From the NCBI GenBank assembly GCA_028023455.1, contig JAQFVV010006503.1, forward strand, positions 908,404-972,403: DNA of 64,000 nt. The letters are read 5' to 3'. The notes beneath the pieces were generated by a model, which worked only from the letters and a program-made list of their open reading frames with translations, was not told the origin of the DNA and did not search any database. This stretch comes from Epiperipatus broadwayi (taxonomy: Eukaryota > Onychophora > Udeonychophora > Euonychophora > Peripatidae). Made by a program: the position numbers and the translations under genes. Positions 37,676 to 46,920 of the stretch are shown in pieces (positions within the stretch are counted from its first letter, which is position 1; each line of letters opens with the position of its first letter).

Positions 37676-38938
37676 CACTAGATGAAGTTTTACCAATAGC
37701 CCACTATCAAGCTTTGTTTACATAAATGTTGAAAGAGATAACATTCAATATCTCTTTCAAATTGTCTCCAACCTTTAAACCATGGTTTCGAGCTAGTTGG
37801 CTCATGTCAGTAAAGAGTAGGAAGACTAGAAACTAGATCTAAACACCAACTCTGCAATCAGCATTTATGAAACATGTTTCTATCAGCTTGAAAGCATGAA
37901 TTTTTCAGATATGTAAATATCTTCAAATCCAGCCAAACAAACTAGATAGCTGTATGGATCTGAATTCAGTTCAGCTTCACCATATAGTAAAAGCCTCTGC
38001 AATCTATATCATTGCAAAAACCTTCAAGGTACATTTATGATAAACAAAACAAGTTATAAACTTCATAACTTGCTCATAGCTTGCATTTTATGATCCCTAG
38101 ATGGAGCATTACCAATAGCCCACTATCAAGCTTAGTTTACCTAAATCCTGAGAGATATAGAATTCAACATCTCTTTCAAATTGGCTCCAACCTTTAAACC
38201 ATGGTTTCGATCTAGTTGACTCATGACAGTAAAAGATAAGAAGACTAGAAACTAGATCTAAACTGCAACTCTGCAGTCAGCATTTATGAAACACATTTCT
38301 ATCAGCTTGAAAGCATGAATTTTTCAGATATTTAAATATCTTCAAATCCAGTCAAACAAACCAGATAGCTATATGGGTCTGAATTCAGTCTAGTTTCACC
38401 ATATGAGAGCATTTATGTAAACAAAGCTTGATAGTGGGTTATTGGTAAAGCTCCATCTAGTGACCATAAATGCAAGCTATGAGCAAGTTACGAAATTTAT
38501 AACTTGTTTTGTTTATCATAAATGTACCCTTGAAGGTTTTTGCAATGATATAGATTGCAGAGGCTTTTACTATATGGTGAAACTGAACTGAATAAACCCA
38601 TATAGCTATCTAGTTTGTTTGACTGGATTTGAAGATATTTACGTGTCTGAAAAGTTCATACTTTCAAGCTGATAGAAATGTGTTTCATAAAAGCTGATTA
38701 CAGAGTTGGTGTTTAGATCTAGTTTCTAGTCTTCCTACCCTTTAATGATGTGAATCAACTAGCTCAAAATCATGGTTTAAATGTTGGAGACAATTTGAAA
38801 GAGATATTGAATTCTATCTCTCTCAGAGTTTATGTAAACAAAGCTTGATAGTGGGTTATTGGTAAAGCTCTATCTAGTGATCATAAAATGCAAGCTATGA
38901 GCAAGTTATAAAATTTATAACTTGTTTTGTTTATCATA
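37672..38938. repeat. Large inverted repeat, family D
   Basis: The left arm holds two direct units (37672-38087 and 38090-38405) starting ATGATC.CTAGATG, with CCACTATCAAGCTT, GGTTTCGA.CTAGTTG, AGACTAGAAACTAGATCTAA and CTTCAAATCCAG blocks. The right arm (38405-38938) is the inverse of about 530 bp of this and ends at CTAGTGATCATAAAATGCAA plus a tail. (AT)n tracts bound both sides (37601-37671 and 38935-38960). No coding frame was found. Confidence 0.88.
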
Positions 38939-39266
38939 TATATATACATATATATATATATACTTTAAGAATATTATTTATGTAAAAGGATTTATTGTTT
39001 GTTAATTATAAAAGTATTTTTCATTTTGTTTTATTTATTATTGGTTTTTATTCTATTTGTACATGTTGTTTTCCACAAAGCATACCAAAATACTTGAAAT
39101 GGCTTTATGAGATCGTCAAAATGTTGATTAGATGAAAAATAATTATAATTTTATAAAATAAAAAGGTTTTAAAATAAAATTGTGGAAAAAGAATTACTAT
39201 TATATTTTTTTGAAATATGAATTTTTCTACAGAACAGGCTTTTTCATACCTGCACTTATATATGTA

Positions 39267-39600
39267 ATATATAGGGGGTTGAACTCAGACTTGCACACGA
39301 CCCTCAACCATCCGTGCTATCTCATACCACTGATACACTTGATCACAAACATGTCGAAAAGATAAATAATCACCAATATAAGTAAATTCGTGCTAAACCA
39401 ACATTCGTCAATTGGTCCAGATTATCATCTCCACACATATTTACAATAAAAGCTCAGCTTATATTAAGATATCCAATCTTCATACTCTAATGAACAGGCT
39501 TCAAACCACTCCACCCCACAACTCTTTAGCCAACAATTTCATTAAAAATCTGATGATTTTCAATGATTTTTAATGAAATGGACGGCTGAAGGTTATTTAT
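39267..39600 (-). repeat. Family A repeat copy
   Basis: Starts GGGGGTTGAACTCAGACTTG next to a TA-rich tract and carries the family blocks in inverse order to the 24.7-kb copy (CTCATACCACTGATACACTT, CATTCGTCAATTGGTCCAGA, AAGCTCAGCTTATATTAAGA). A small secondary palindrome, TTAAAAATC..GATTTTTAA-like, lies near 39545-39580. Confidence 0.75.
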
Positions 39601-39859
39601 TATAAATAAAAAGTGTTGTGGAAAAATTGTGAGGAAAATAAAAAATGGTTAATATCTACATACGTAAATACATATGTGTTAGTATATGTTATGGCATGAT
39701 AACAGACCACTGTACTTTTTTGAATGCAACTTATCTAAGATGTACTTAAACTAATATAAGTCTAGTAATAAAGAATGAATACAACAACAGATGTTATTTT
39801 AGTAAATAAAATACAAATAAAATGTTATTAAATATAAATAAATAAATACATTTTAAAAA

Positions 39860-40286
39860 TATAGAATCAAATAAACAGTGAGCATTGCTAATTGCTCAAC
39901 AAGCTTTGTGATAAATGCTTAGCAGGAGAAAGCATTTAAAATATCTCTGTTAAAAACCCTCCATCCCCCAAACCTCTGACTAATGGTTTCATGTTTTGGC
40001 AGTTCTCAGAGAGGCACTAAGATAGCTTCAGATCCTTTGGATTAGTATTTTTAGATCTACTGTCTGTAGCTATCCTACATCTCTATGAGGAGTGCCAAAG
40101 CATGAAACCATTGGTTAAAGGTTTGAGGGGGGGTTCCTGACAGATATTTTAAATGCTTTCTCTGGCTAAGCATTTATCACAAAGCTTATTGAGCAATTAG
40201 CAATGTTCATTGTTTATATCTTATAAGCTTAAAAGATTGGGATCATGTGATATATGACTATTTTTTATTTGACTATAGAATCAAAT
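39860..40286. repeat. Foldback element, family C, with 13-bp target duplication
   Basis: Flanked by TATAGAATCAAAT at 39860-39872 and 40274-40286. Arms of about 110 bp (39873-39985 and 40105-40215) share CAACAAGCTTTGTGATAAAT and GCATTTAAAATATCT. The right end carries GGGATCATGTGATA, the inverse of the terminal module of family B. Confidence 0.9.
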
Positions 40287-41582
40287 GCTTTGAGCTACTC
40301 AATCTTCAAAATGATTGCCTACTATAATTAATATATCACTGTCCAGGCTTTCAATTTTTTTGGATTATATGAACCTGTAGTAATAATTCAACCATATACT
40401 TCTTAAATCCTCATTATTAATCTCTTCTGCTTTTAAAATACCTATATATCGATATATATCTTAAAATATTCTTTTCGTATATTTACAACACACACCACAT
40501 AAAATATATTTCTATAAGTAGTACCATATAACTATGATTTAGGCATAAAGATCACTATTAAAAAATACATTAGTAAAAAATTATCATAACATATAAAAGT
40601 GCATTTATTTAAAAAAACATATACAAGTATATATAAAAAAAATCTAAAATCTTTTAGGAATTTGAGTAAAAGAAAATATCTTAAAAAAAAATGGTTTCCA
40701 ACTTTTCATAGAAATATTACCTTATATATACAATTTCTTCTGTGATTGGTGAATGTATGTTGATTTGTAAGGCTTTCATGTGTCAAGTTCAGAACCACTT
40801 AAAAAAGAACTATTCGTTTATGCAAAGAAAAGAATTACACCATTAATAAAAAACACTCAGAATAAAATCAGTTCATGTGATTTTAATTACAGAGGTATAG
40901 TATTTAAATCATGAAAAAAGTATGATTGCAGTACATAAATTCATGTTTGAAATATGATATTTAATGAGGGTAAATTAGTTGCTATAGTACTGTAATGACA
41001 TTTACTTTTGGTTAGTGAATTATTACATTTATGCAAATGAAGTAACTCCACCATTAATGAAAAATACTCAGAAAAAAAATCAGTACATGTTTTTAGCTAC
41101 AGAGATATAGTGTTTAAGTGATGAAGAAAATATGATTATTGTATGTTTGAGATGTGATATTTAGTGTGTGTGTGTGGGGGGGGGGTGGTATAGTACCATA
41201 GTTACATTTAGTTTTGATTAGCATATAATTAGAGTCAAATCAAAGTCCTTTCAGGCTGGTATAAAATTTTTAAATATTAAAATCTTTTGTTTAATTTACA
41301 TAAATTCTTAAAAAAATGTTAAAGTAACCAATTAAAAAAAACATGACCTATTTAGGCTGGGTACCTCTAGTCAAATAATATTTACTTTAAATGTAACATT
41401 TTGGCTAGTTTGATATTGAGTTGGTTAAAATGAATAGAGAATTAAAAAAAGGGCTCACAGTTTGAATTAATGCCACTTTATAAAATATATTTTATAAACT
41501 TTTATTCTGAAGGTAAGAATTATTTAATTGAATAATATTTATAATCTTTCATTAGCAATTAAACAAAGACTAAAATTTTTTA
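40287..41582. other. AT-rich stretch without a recognised gene
   Basis: Includes a (GT)n-G10 tract at about 41163-41187 and two diverged direct repeats (around 40800-40930 and 41035-41160, sharing ATTAA.AAAAA.ACTCAGAA and AGAG.TATAGT.TTTAA blocks). No gene was seen. Confidence 0.55.
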
Positions 41583-41746
41583 TTAAGAATTAGAAAATAA
41601 TTTAGATTGCGCTTTACGCAAAAAAGTGAAGCTTGTCTCAATCTTATTCCAAAGTTATATGGCTAAACATAAAGCACAATCTAAATTACTTACTACTCAA
41701 AGGTGAAGTAGAAAACTAGTATTTTATTTTATTTAAGAATTAGAAA
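41583..41746. repeat. Short foldback element, family F, with 14-bp target duplication
   Basis: The insert 41597-41732 is bounded by TTAAGAATTAGAAA at 41583-41596 and 41733-41746. It contains a hairpin with arms TTTAGATTGCGCTTTA and an imperfect complement ending AAAGCACAATCTAAA (41601-41686), and ends TATTTTATTTTAT. Confidence 0.85.
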
Positions 41747-41821
41747 GTAAATTTTTGGAAAATAGAATACAAGTTTCTATATTTAGAATACAAATTTCCA
41801 AAAAGGATTGTCATCAATTAG

Positions 41822-42026
41822 ATAGTAACCTTGCAATTGTAAATTTATTTAAACACATATTGATTGCATAAGTAATATTTACTAAGGCTGTAACCTCAAA
41901 AATATGCATGTAAAAATGCAATATTAGTAACCTCTACAGGTTTTAACCACAAGCTTATGCAGATCTGTAGAGGTCCCTAATATCGCATTTTTACATGCAT
42001 ATTTTTGAGGTTATAGTAACCTTGCA
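41822..42026. repeat. Short foldback element, family E, with 14-bp target duplication
   Basis: Bounded by ATAGTAACCTTGCA at 41822-41835 and 42013-42026. Inside, arms with GTAACCTCAAAAATATGCAT and TTTTTACATGCATATTTTTG pair over about 60 bp. The central part has GGTTTTAACCACAAGCTTAT. Confidence 0.9.
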
Positions 42027-42229
42027 TAAAATTTGTACCATGTTATATAACACTTATCAATAGAAAATAAAAAGAGTTACAATCTTTATTAGTGATCACT
42101 CCAAGAAGATATAATTCAAAGCCTATTTCAATATTTGTATACTTTTGTTTTTTACTTTAAATATTAATTGAGTAAATTAATATATTTAGATTACAAAAAA
42201 GGGCATATGGCTTCATTGCTTAGTTTTTA

Positions 42230-42442
42230 AGAAGCTTGACCACCAGCCTTGTTGATTCTGAAACCTATTGATCTCCAAGTCAGAAGCTCTTTCTGATGAG
42301 CCAAATTGCAGAGGCATAAAGGCTTATGCTTTATTGCTTGGGAGTTCATAAAAAATTTGAGTGCCACACCAGTGAGTGCCATAATCAATCCTAAAACTTC
42401 CCGATTCCAAGTTAGAAGTTCTATCTACTGTTCCAAATAGTT
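42230..42442 (-). mobile_element. Dimeric tRNA-like SINE
   Basis: The minus strand has two tRNA-like modules in the same orientation. The first (about 42440-42375) reads TTTGGAACAGTAGATAGAAC (A-box-like), CTTCTAACTTGGAATC, and TAGGATTGATT (weak B box). The second (about 42308-42232) reads TTTGGCTCATCAGAAAGAGC, CTTCTGACTTGGAGATC and AGGTTTCAGAATC. The linker includes GGCACTCACTGGTGTGGCAC. The two heads are alike, pointing to a duplicated or dimeric SINE rather than tRNA genes. Confidence 0.65.
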
Positions 42443-42599
42443 CAGTTTACAGAAAATACCTAATGAATTCAATATAAAAAAGTATGTTGTCATTCAAAAG
42501 TTAATTGTTTAGCACAATGATAGTCTATCTAACAAAAAACATGAGCTCTCAAATGAATTAAAGCTATCAAGAAGAATGAATATAATTGAAGAGATTTAC

Positions 42600-42864
42600 A
42601 AGCAAGAATAAATAATATTTACTAAGACTGTAACCTCAAGAATGTGTACATCAAAATGTGATAGTAGAGACCTCTACAGGTCTTAACCACAAGCTTACAT
42701 TTTGGAAGAAAAGAGAGGTAAGCTTGTGGTTAAGACTTGTAGAGGTCCCTACTATCGCATTTTTACATGCACATTCTTGAGGTTACAGCCTTAGTAAATA
42801 TTACTTACGTAATCAATATGCGCTTAAATAAATTTATAATTACAACTTTAAAGCAAGAGTAAAT
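42600..42864. repeat. Foldback element, family E, with 14-bp target duplication
   Basis: Flanked by AAGCAAGAATAAAT (42600-42613) and AAGCAAGAGTAAAT (42851-42864), one mismatch. The arms (about 80 bp) share TTTACTAAG.CTGTAACCTCA and GTAGAG..CTCTACAGGTCTT with the 41.9-kb copy. Its right end is an inverse copy of the left end of that element (TTAAATAAATTTATAATTAC). Confidence 0.87.
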
Positions 42865-43862
42865 TAAATTTTTGCAATATTGCATAAGCAATAAAATGTA
42901 TTATCTAATCATATGAAAAAAAAAAGTTTTATTTTATATGATAAACATTGCAGCCCAAAACAAAAACTTTCCACAAATATGATTAATTATTATACTTTGA
43001 TTTATAATTCTCAAACTTTATGCAGTCACAACTTTGACACTAACCAGTTTCGATAAAAATATTAAGGATACTTACTAATTTTTTATTAAACTAGAAATTA
43101 TCTGTAACCAAACTTTAAGTACTTTGCCTAAGTTAAAGATTAACATATCCAATTTTAATTATTTGTAAACACACAGAAAACTCAATTTCTATACGTTTGA
43201 AGACTGTGTGATGGAATGGAGCATTTTAAAAAGAATCTTTAAAAACGAGTCTAAATTCTTAGAACATTTGTTTAGTTATATTCTTTCATTCTCTATATTC
43301 AACTGTAAATTTTTAATGCTCTTACTTCATAGTTTTTACATCATTCTTTTAGCATAGATTTAGTTCATATCCTATTTCTTCAGATTACCATAACATGAAT
43401 ATAATAAGATAACAGGGAGTATTCAATACTTCACTTATTTCAATACAAATTTAATTTAAAAAAAAACAAAAAAATTCTATTTCAAATGAATATGAGTATA
43501 CAATCTACCGCAATAATATAAAACCTAAATGAAAAGAGAAGATGAGAGTTGAAAAATTACTCAATATTGAGTAAGTAAAATTTCTTGGACGTAGTATATG
43601 TAGAAACATGCAGCCAAGAAATAAAAAATAAATTTAAATAAAAATGTAATAAATCTGTAGTAAATCTTATATCTTTAACGATAAGCAGATTACATCTATT
43701 GCTTCAATACAAACGCAAATAATAAAATTAGCACAATAATAATAGTATATACATACTTAAACATAAGCAAATAATTCAATTTTATAGATTCATTGATTAA
43801 AAAATGAAATCGAAACTGGTAATAAATTATATTAAGAGGTAATTTAATTTATAAAAAATAGA
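42865..43862. other. AT-rich stretch without a recognised gene
   Basis: No open frame or repeat with recognisable features. Confidence 0.45.
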
Positions 43863-44013
43863 CATAATAAACACCTCCATATTTCCCCATTCTTTTCAAA
43901 TTCATATAAATAAAGATATAATAAAAGACTAATGGGGGTCATTAGTCTTTTATTATATCTTTATTTATATGAATTTAAAAAGAACGGGGAAGTATGGAGA
44001 TGTTTATTATATC
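43863..44013. repeat. Near-perfect palindrome of about 150 bp
   Basis: Arms of about 70 bp: ATATAATAAAAGACTAATG on the left pairs with CATTAGTCTTTTATTATAT on the right, with only a few bases between. Pairing continues outward to ATAATAAACA and TGTTTATTAT with a few mismatches. As RNA or single-stranded DNA it would form one long hairpin. Little decay suggests a recent origin. Confidence 0.92.
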
Positions 44014-45032
44014 TGTAAAGATATTACATACGGGACAGAGAAAGGTGAATAACTCCGTGTGTGAAAATTTAAAAAATCAGATATATTAATCTTTAACTAA
44101 TGTTTAAAGTTTATATCTGTGCTAGAGAACATCTCTAGTTTCAAAAATGATTAGTAATAATCATTAGTGTATTTATCTAAAATGGATGGCGTCAAAGTCG
44201 TGAGTAGAGGAAGTTTGACAATGGTAAATGAAAATGTAACAATTTATAAAAAATCAAAGACTTGCAGAGTGGCTGGTAACCAATCACTTAATTAACAATA
44301 CATAGTAGAATACGTTTTCTTTCTCCACCCCCCCCTCTCTCTATATATATAAACAAATAAACAGATAGATAAAATAGATAGTTTAGAATGATTTTTTATT
44401 ATAGATATTTCTTTATATTTCTAGTTTTTTTCATTTTTATTTTCAATAGAATTTTTTTTATTTCTATTTCAATATTAAATATTTATCTTTAATATATTTA
44501 TATAGTAATTCAACATTTTTAACGATTTTTTTCTTCTTTGCATTAAACTATTTAAAATCTATTAATAAATATATAATACAATAGCTTTAATGTTAAAAGA
44601 ATTAGTACAAATATTTCTTTTTTCCGTTTAATTTGCTAATAAAATAAAATAATGATAGTATTAAATTGATAGGATTTTGCCTCTCTGATCCTTTAACTTT
44701 CTTTAAAATTTAGTTTGTGTAGTCTCCATAAAATTCACTTCTAGTGTATTATTGTTGTTGTTGTTGTTGTTGTTGTTGTGTTGTTACTGTTATTGTTGTA
44801 CTGTACTTTTATCTTTTTCTTTTGGAATTAGAATTGCTATATTCGTTTGCCAGTGACGGCTGATGATGATAACGATGATGTAGTAGTTGTTTATATATTT
44901 ATTCAAATAACGAATCATCCATTTGCTTAAGGGAATATAATTTCTAATCTTATTTAAAAAATTTAGTGGTTAATCGTATATAGCCGTTCATTGGTAAATT
45001 AAATTGATATAATAGATGCTAGTACACTATAC
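44014..45032. other. AT-rich stretch with a (TTG)n microsatellite
   Basis: (TTG)n lies at about 44751-44780 and a C8-(CT)n-(AT)n composite at about 44328-44351. A short ATG frame at 44182-44292 (MDGVKV start, GTGAGT within) is too short to call. Confidence 0.55.
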
Positions 45033-45920
45033 AAACTGAACGCACATTAACAGATAAAAATTGAATGTGCGTTCAGTTTCTTGACCTTAAAATAACTAGA
45101 AATCAATGTATTCTGGATTACTGTATGACCATTAAACCAATAATAAAAAGAGGTTATATTCCATATAAATCAAAAGTGCCACTATCACATAAAATGGCGG
45201 GTTTGAAGTCTTTCTTATTTAAAAATAACAGTCTTTGCAAATATTCATCAGATAAAGACAAAAATATTGAAATATATATAAAATTGTTAAATGTTGGTTA
45301 CAATTATAATCATCTATATATAATGTTATTAGGGATTTTAATATGAGATATAAGAATAAAAATTTTAATAATAATATTGATATTCCTGCTAACAAAAAAC
45401 TATGGATATCAATACCATATGTTTTGAATGATCAAGTAAATTTTATAAGGAAAATTTATAAAGATATATGTGATATTACATTTTACACACCTTCTACATT
45501 AAACAAATTAATAAATAATTTTAAAGATAAAACCTCATTTATGAATAAAAATTGTAACATTGATAAATGGATATGTAAGTGTGACAGTGGATATATAGGT
45601 GAATCAATATGTACATTGGAAAAAAAGAACTAAAGAGCACTTGCTGTTGTTAAAAAGAGTTCAGAAATTGAATCAAAATTGCAAAGTAGATAATAATGTT
45701 TCAGCATCCATTTTTCATGACCATAATAATTCATATATTTATGACTTTAACTTCAATTACAATATTGCAAAATGAAAAAAATAACAACAAAAGAAAAATA
45801 AAAGAAGCTATGCTAATATACAAATGCAAACATGGCTTAATTAACAGGCAGGCAGCAAATGTTAAGATCACAGACTTGTGGGAAGGTTAGCCTTTCAAAG
45901 TGTTAATTGACAAAGACTAT
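45033..45920 (+). pseudogene. Penelope-like element, 5'-truncated, RT thumb and GIY-YIG region
   Basis: Starts within the RT coding part at VQFLDLKITRNQC (from about 45067), then IPYKSKVPLSHKMAGLKSFL, a frame change near 45340, WISIPYVLNDQV, DICDITFYTPSTLNKLINNF, the GIY-YIG core CKCDSGYIGES (about 45573-45606), a KEH segment in another frame, and the terminal NNKRKIKEAMLIYKCKHGLI with INRQ (45775-45860). Several frameshifts make it inactive. The conserved order of segments matches the 3.4-kb copy with moderate divergence, so they belong to related lineages. The 5' end is a 16-bp hairpin (45033-45048 with 45064-45079), an inverted duplication of the first element bases. Confidence 0.87.
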
Positions 45921-46374
45921 GAGAATAGTTGAAAGTGCTCCTAAATGGTAGTTCAACATATATATACAACTAGAATACATGTTCTTTAATTGTAATTTAT
46001 AATACTTATTTCCTTATCATAAGATTTTGCTGAAGTTTATTTGAGCAACTTCTACAAAGTCCTATGTTAGTTTGATGCAGTAGGAGATAATTAGATTCTA
46101 GTGCATAAAATCCAGGATCAAGTTCAGGTCAGTCACTTCCAGCCTTTGGACTTTTTAACAAACTCCTGAGAAATAAAGCTGTTTAATTATTAATGTTTTC
46201 CTAAAGATTTGTGATGGTCGTATTTTATCTGTATTTGCATATATTGAACTATTTCTATCGTCTAACATTAAGTATTCAATGTCTTTAAAAAAATATAACT
46301 TTAAATTTTCAATTACATTCAGCTATTAAAAATAGCACACAGTTTAGTATGTGCCCAAGGTTTTGACTGGTATT
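45921..46374. other. AT-rich stretch without a recognised gene
   Basis: May include the untranslated 3' part of the Penelope-like copy; no boundary was seen. Confidence 0.4.
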
Positions 46375-46512
46375 ATTCACCTCTCTTCTTCATATATTGC
46401 TGGCCTGACCACTGACAGTACTAGCATGGGGATCAAACCTGGATTTTTAGATTTTTAAATATTGAATTTTAATATAATGTTCTAACCAATTGAGCAATCC
46501 AGACAATGGATT
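46375..46512 (-). mobile_element. tRNA-derived SINE
   Basis: The minus strand reads TGGATTGCTCAATTGGTTAG, an excellent A box in a D-arm context (46501-46482), then an AT-rich hairpin in place of the anticodon arm, and the B box CCAGGTTTGATCCCC (46442-46428). A unique body with TGTCAGTGGTCAGGCCAGCA follows. The acceptor stem does not close, so this is a SINE rather than a tRNA gene. It differs from the 12.8-kb and 42.2-kb families. Confidence 0.75.
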
Positions 46513-46747
46513 AATTGTTTAAAGTGTTATCTTAAAATTTACTATAAGCTTATTAAATTAAAGTAAATTTTAAATGAGGGAAAACATATTTCTTTCATAT
46601 TTTTTATAAAACCAAGTGTTAACTTATTTAAAGATTTCAAACAATTTTAAATAATAACTATGTAATTTTTTTTATAATTTGTCAAGGGTAGTGGTAAAAG
46701 AGAGAGGAAAATATTAAAAAATAATGTTTTTTATTCTCTGTTTTCAG

Positions 46748-46920
46748 TAATTATTGATTATAAACAACGCAAAACTCTCCATACTGTAGTGCCACCTGTG
46801 CCAACAAAAGTAATTAATGGATGCCAGAAGGCATTACTGTATGGAGAGTTTTGCCTTGTTTATAAACAATTATGTGCTAGGATAAGAGATGGTGATCATG
46901 TGATGCTTAATTATTGATTA
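46748..46920. repeat. Foldback element, family B, with 13-bp target duplication
   Basis: The 147-bp insert (46761-46907) is flanked by TAATTATTGATTA at 46748-46760 and 46908-46920. It contains GCAAAACTCTCCATACTGTA and its inverse TACTGTATGGAGAGTTTTGC, and ends with GATGGTGATCATGTGATG, the family terminal module. Confidence 0.92.

Noticed and set aside
37514-37696. 60-codon frame of alternating Tyr and Ile
   Set aside because: Translation of the (AT)n microsatellite.
46428-46501. Possible functional tRNA gene with good A and B boxes
   Set aside because: The anticodon arm is AT-degraded, the acceptor stem is not closed, and a SINE-like body follows.
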